Below are positions 63,777 through 64,000 of a stretch of 64,000 nucleotides of DNA, in pieces. This DNA comes from Photobacterium toruni (GTDB lineage Bacteria > Pseudomonadota > Gammaproteobacteria > Enterobacterales > Vibrionaceae). The first letter of the stretch is position 1. Each line of letters starts with the position of its first letter. The stretch covers positions 992,001-1,056,000 of the forward strand of contig NZ_AP024854.1 in NCBI RefSeq assembly GCF_024529955.1. The letters are read 5' to 3'. Both the position numbers and the translations under genes were made by a program. Below the pieces are notes generated by a model. That model made no database searches and was not told the origin of the DNA. It was given only the letters and a program-made list of their open reading frames with translations.

Positions 63777-64000
63777 TTAATGTACGCTTGAGGGCGTAAT
63801 TGTCCCTTCCGCTATTGGGTTGTTTTTATTGGCACTCCACTGATACCAACCACCATCATAAACACTAATGTTTTTCCAACCGAGAATATGCGCGAAGAAA
63901 AAGGCCTCAGATGCTCGCCAGCCAGTACCACAGAAAAACGCGACATCCTGATCTGGCTTAATATTCCATTGCGCCCATTGAGCGGTAATTTCATTGCCGC
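63777..64000 (-). CDS. Rhodanese-domain sulfurtransferase, C-terminal end
   Basis: Only the last 74 or so codons are in the window; the start lies beyond 64000. The frame reads DVAFFCGTGWRASEAFFFAHI and then NISVYDGGWYQWS, which is the active-site loop of a rhodanese domain (Cys of CGTGWRAS carries the persulfide) and the typical closing helix. The two-domain thiosulfate/3-mercaptopyruvate sulfurtransferases end this way, so a full-length enzyme of that kind is likely. An overlapping minus-strand frame (63812-63994) is a shadow. Confidence 0.82.
   Translation of the reverse strand, partial: GNEITAQWAQWNIKPDQDVAFFCGTGWRASEAFFFAHILGWKNISVYDGGWYQWSANKNNPIAEGTITPSSVH

Overview
The window reads as a chromosomal segment of a low-GC marine gammaproteobacterium of the Vibrionaceae, most likely Photobacterium or a close relative. 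This is inferred from gene content and order: rne/rluC/maf/yceD-rpmF-plsX-fabHDG-acpP-fabF-pabC-mltG-tmk-holB-tatD-ptsG follows the E. coli/Vibrio order, there is a close relative of the V. cholerae DUF1887 protein VC1899, a TfoX-family protein, a second EF-G, and TMAO respiration genes. I ran no database search.

Layout. 1-584: 5' part of rne (minus) with a long structured leader. 1.0-13.7 kb: pseudouridine synthase, Maf pyrophosphatase, the phospholipid/fatty-acid synthesis cluster (yceD to fabF), then pabC-mltG-tmk-holB-tatD, tightly packed with overlaps. 13.8-15.4 kb: a long AT-rich gap holding a two-repeat, one-spacer CRISPR-like remnant. 15.4-19.9 kb: two glucose-family PTS permeases (an EIIBC of unknown sugar, then ptsG with an elaborate leader) and an RDD membrane protein. 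20-33.4 kb: lysO, an HDOD protein, a Lon-N-domain protein, tfoX, a DsdC-like regulator, ldhA, a DUF945 protein, a CBS protein, a MATE pump, and an SLC13 transporter followed by a histidine kinase and a lone receiver protein. 33.5-39.9 kb: a zinc/cadmium ATPase with a Cys/His-rich N-terminus and a MerR-type promoter, udp with a CRP site, a small hypothetical gene, a Card1/Can2-like CARF nuclease, and a LysE-type exporter. 40-47.3 kb: a small protein, a U32 protein, and divergent torA-like and torC-like genes with a TorR box. 47.4-58.4 kb: yccS, helD, a medium-chain oxidoreductase, mgsA, torT/torS and an acetyltransferase. 58.7-64 kb: EF-G2, an S4 protein with a basic tail, an M15 peptidase, an aldo/keto reductase and the 3' end of a rhodanese gene.

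How they fit together. The fab cluster makes malonyl-ACP-derived acyl chains (FabD, FabH, FabG, AcpP, FabF) and PlsX feeds them into phospholipids. TorT and TorS sense TMAO. A perfect TorR box lies between the torA-like reductase and its pentaheme cytochrome, but torR and torD are absent here. No tRNA, rRNA, insertion sequence or prophage was seen.

Most worth a second look: the isolated CRISPR-like repeat pair together with an orphan CARF nuclease and no cas genes; the ptsG leader, with a 15-codon ORF and competing pairings that reach the ribosome binding site; the TorA-cytochrome c fusion; the transporter-kinase-receiver cassette; and an operator-like palindrome inside the EF-G2 promoter.
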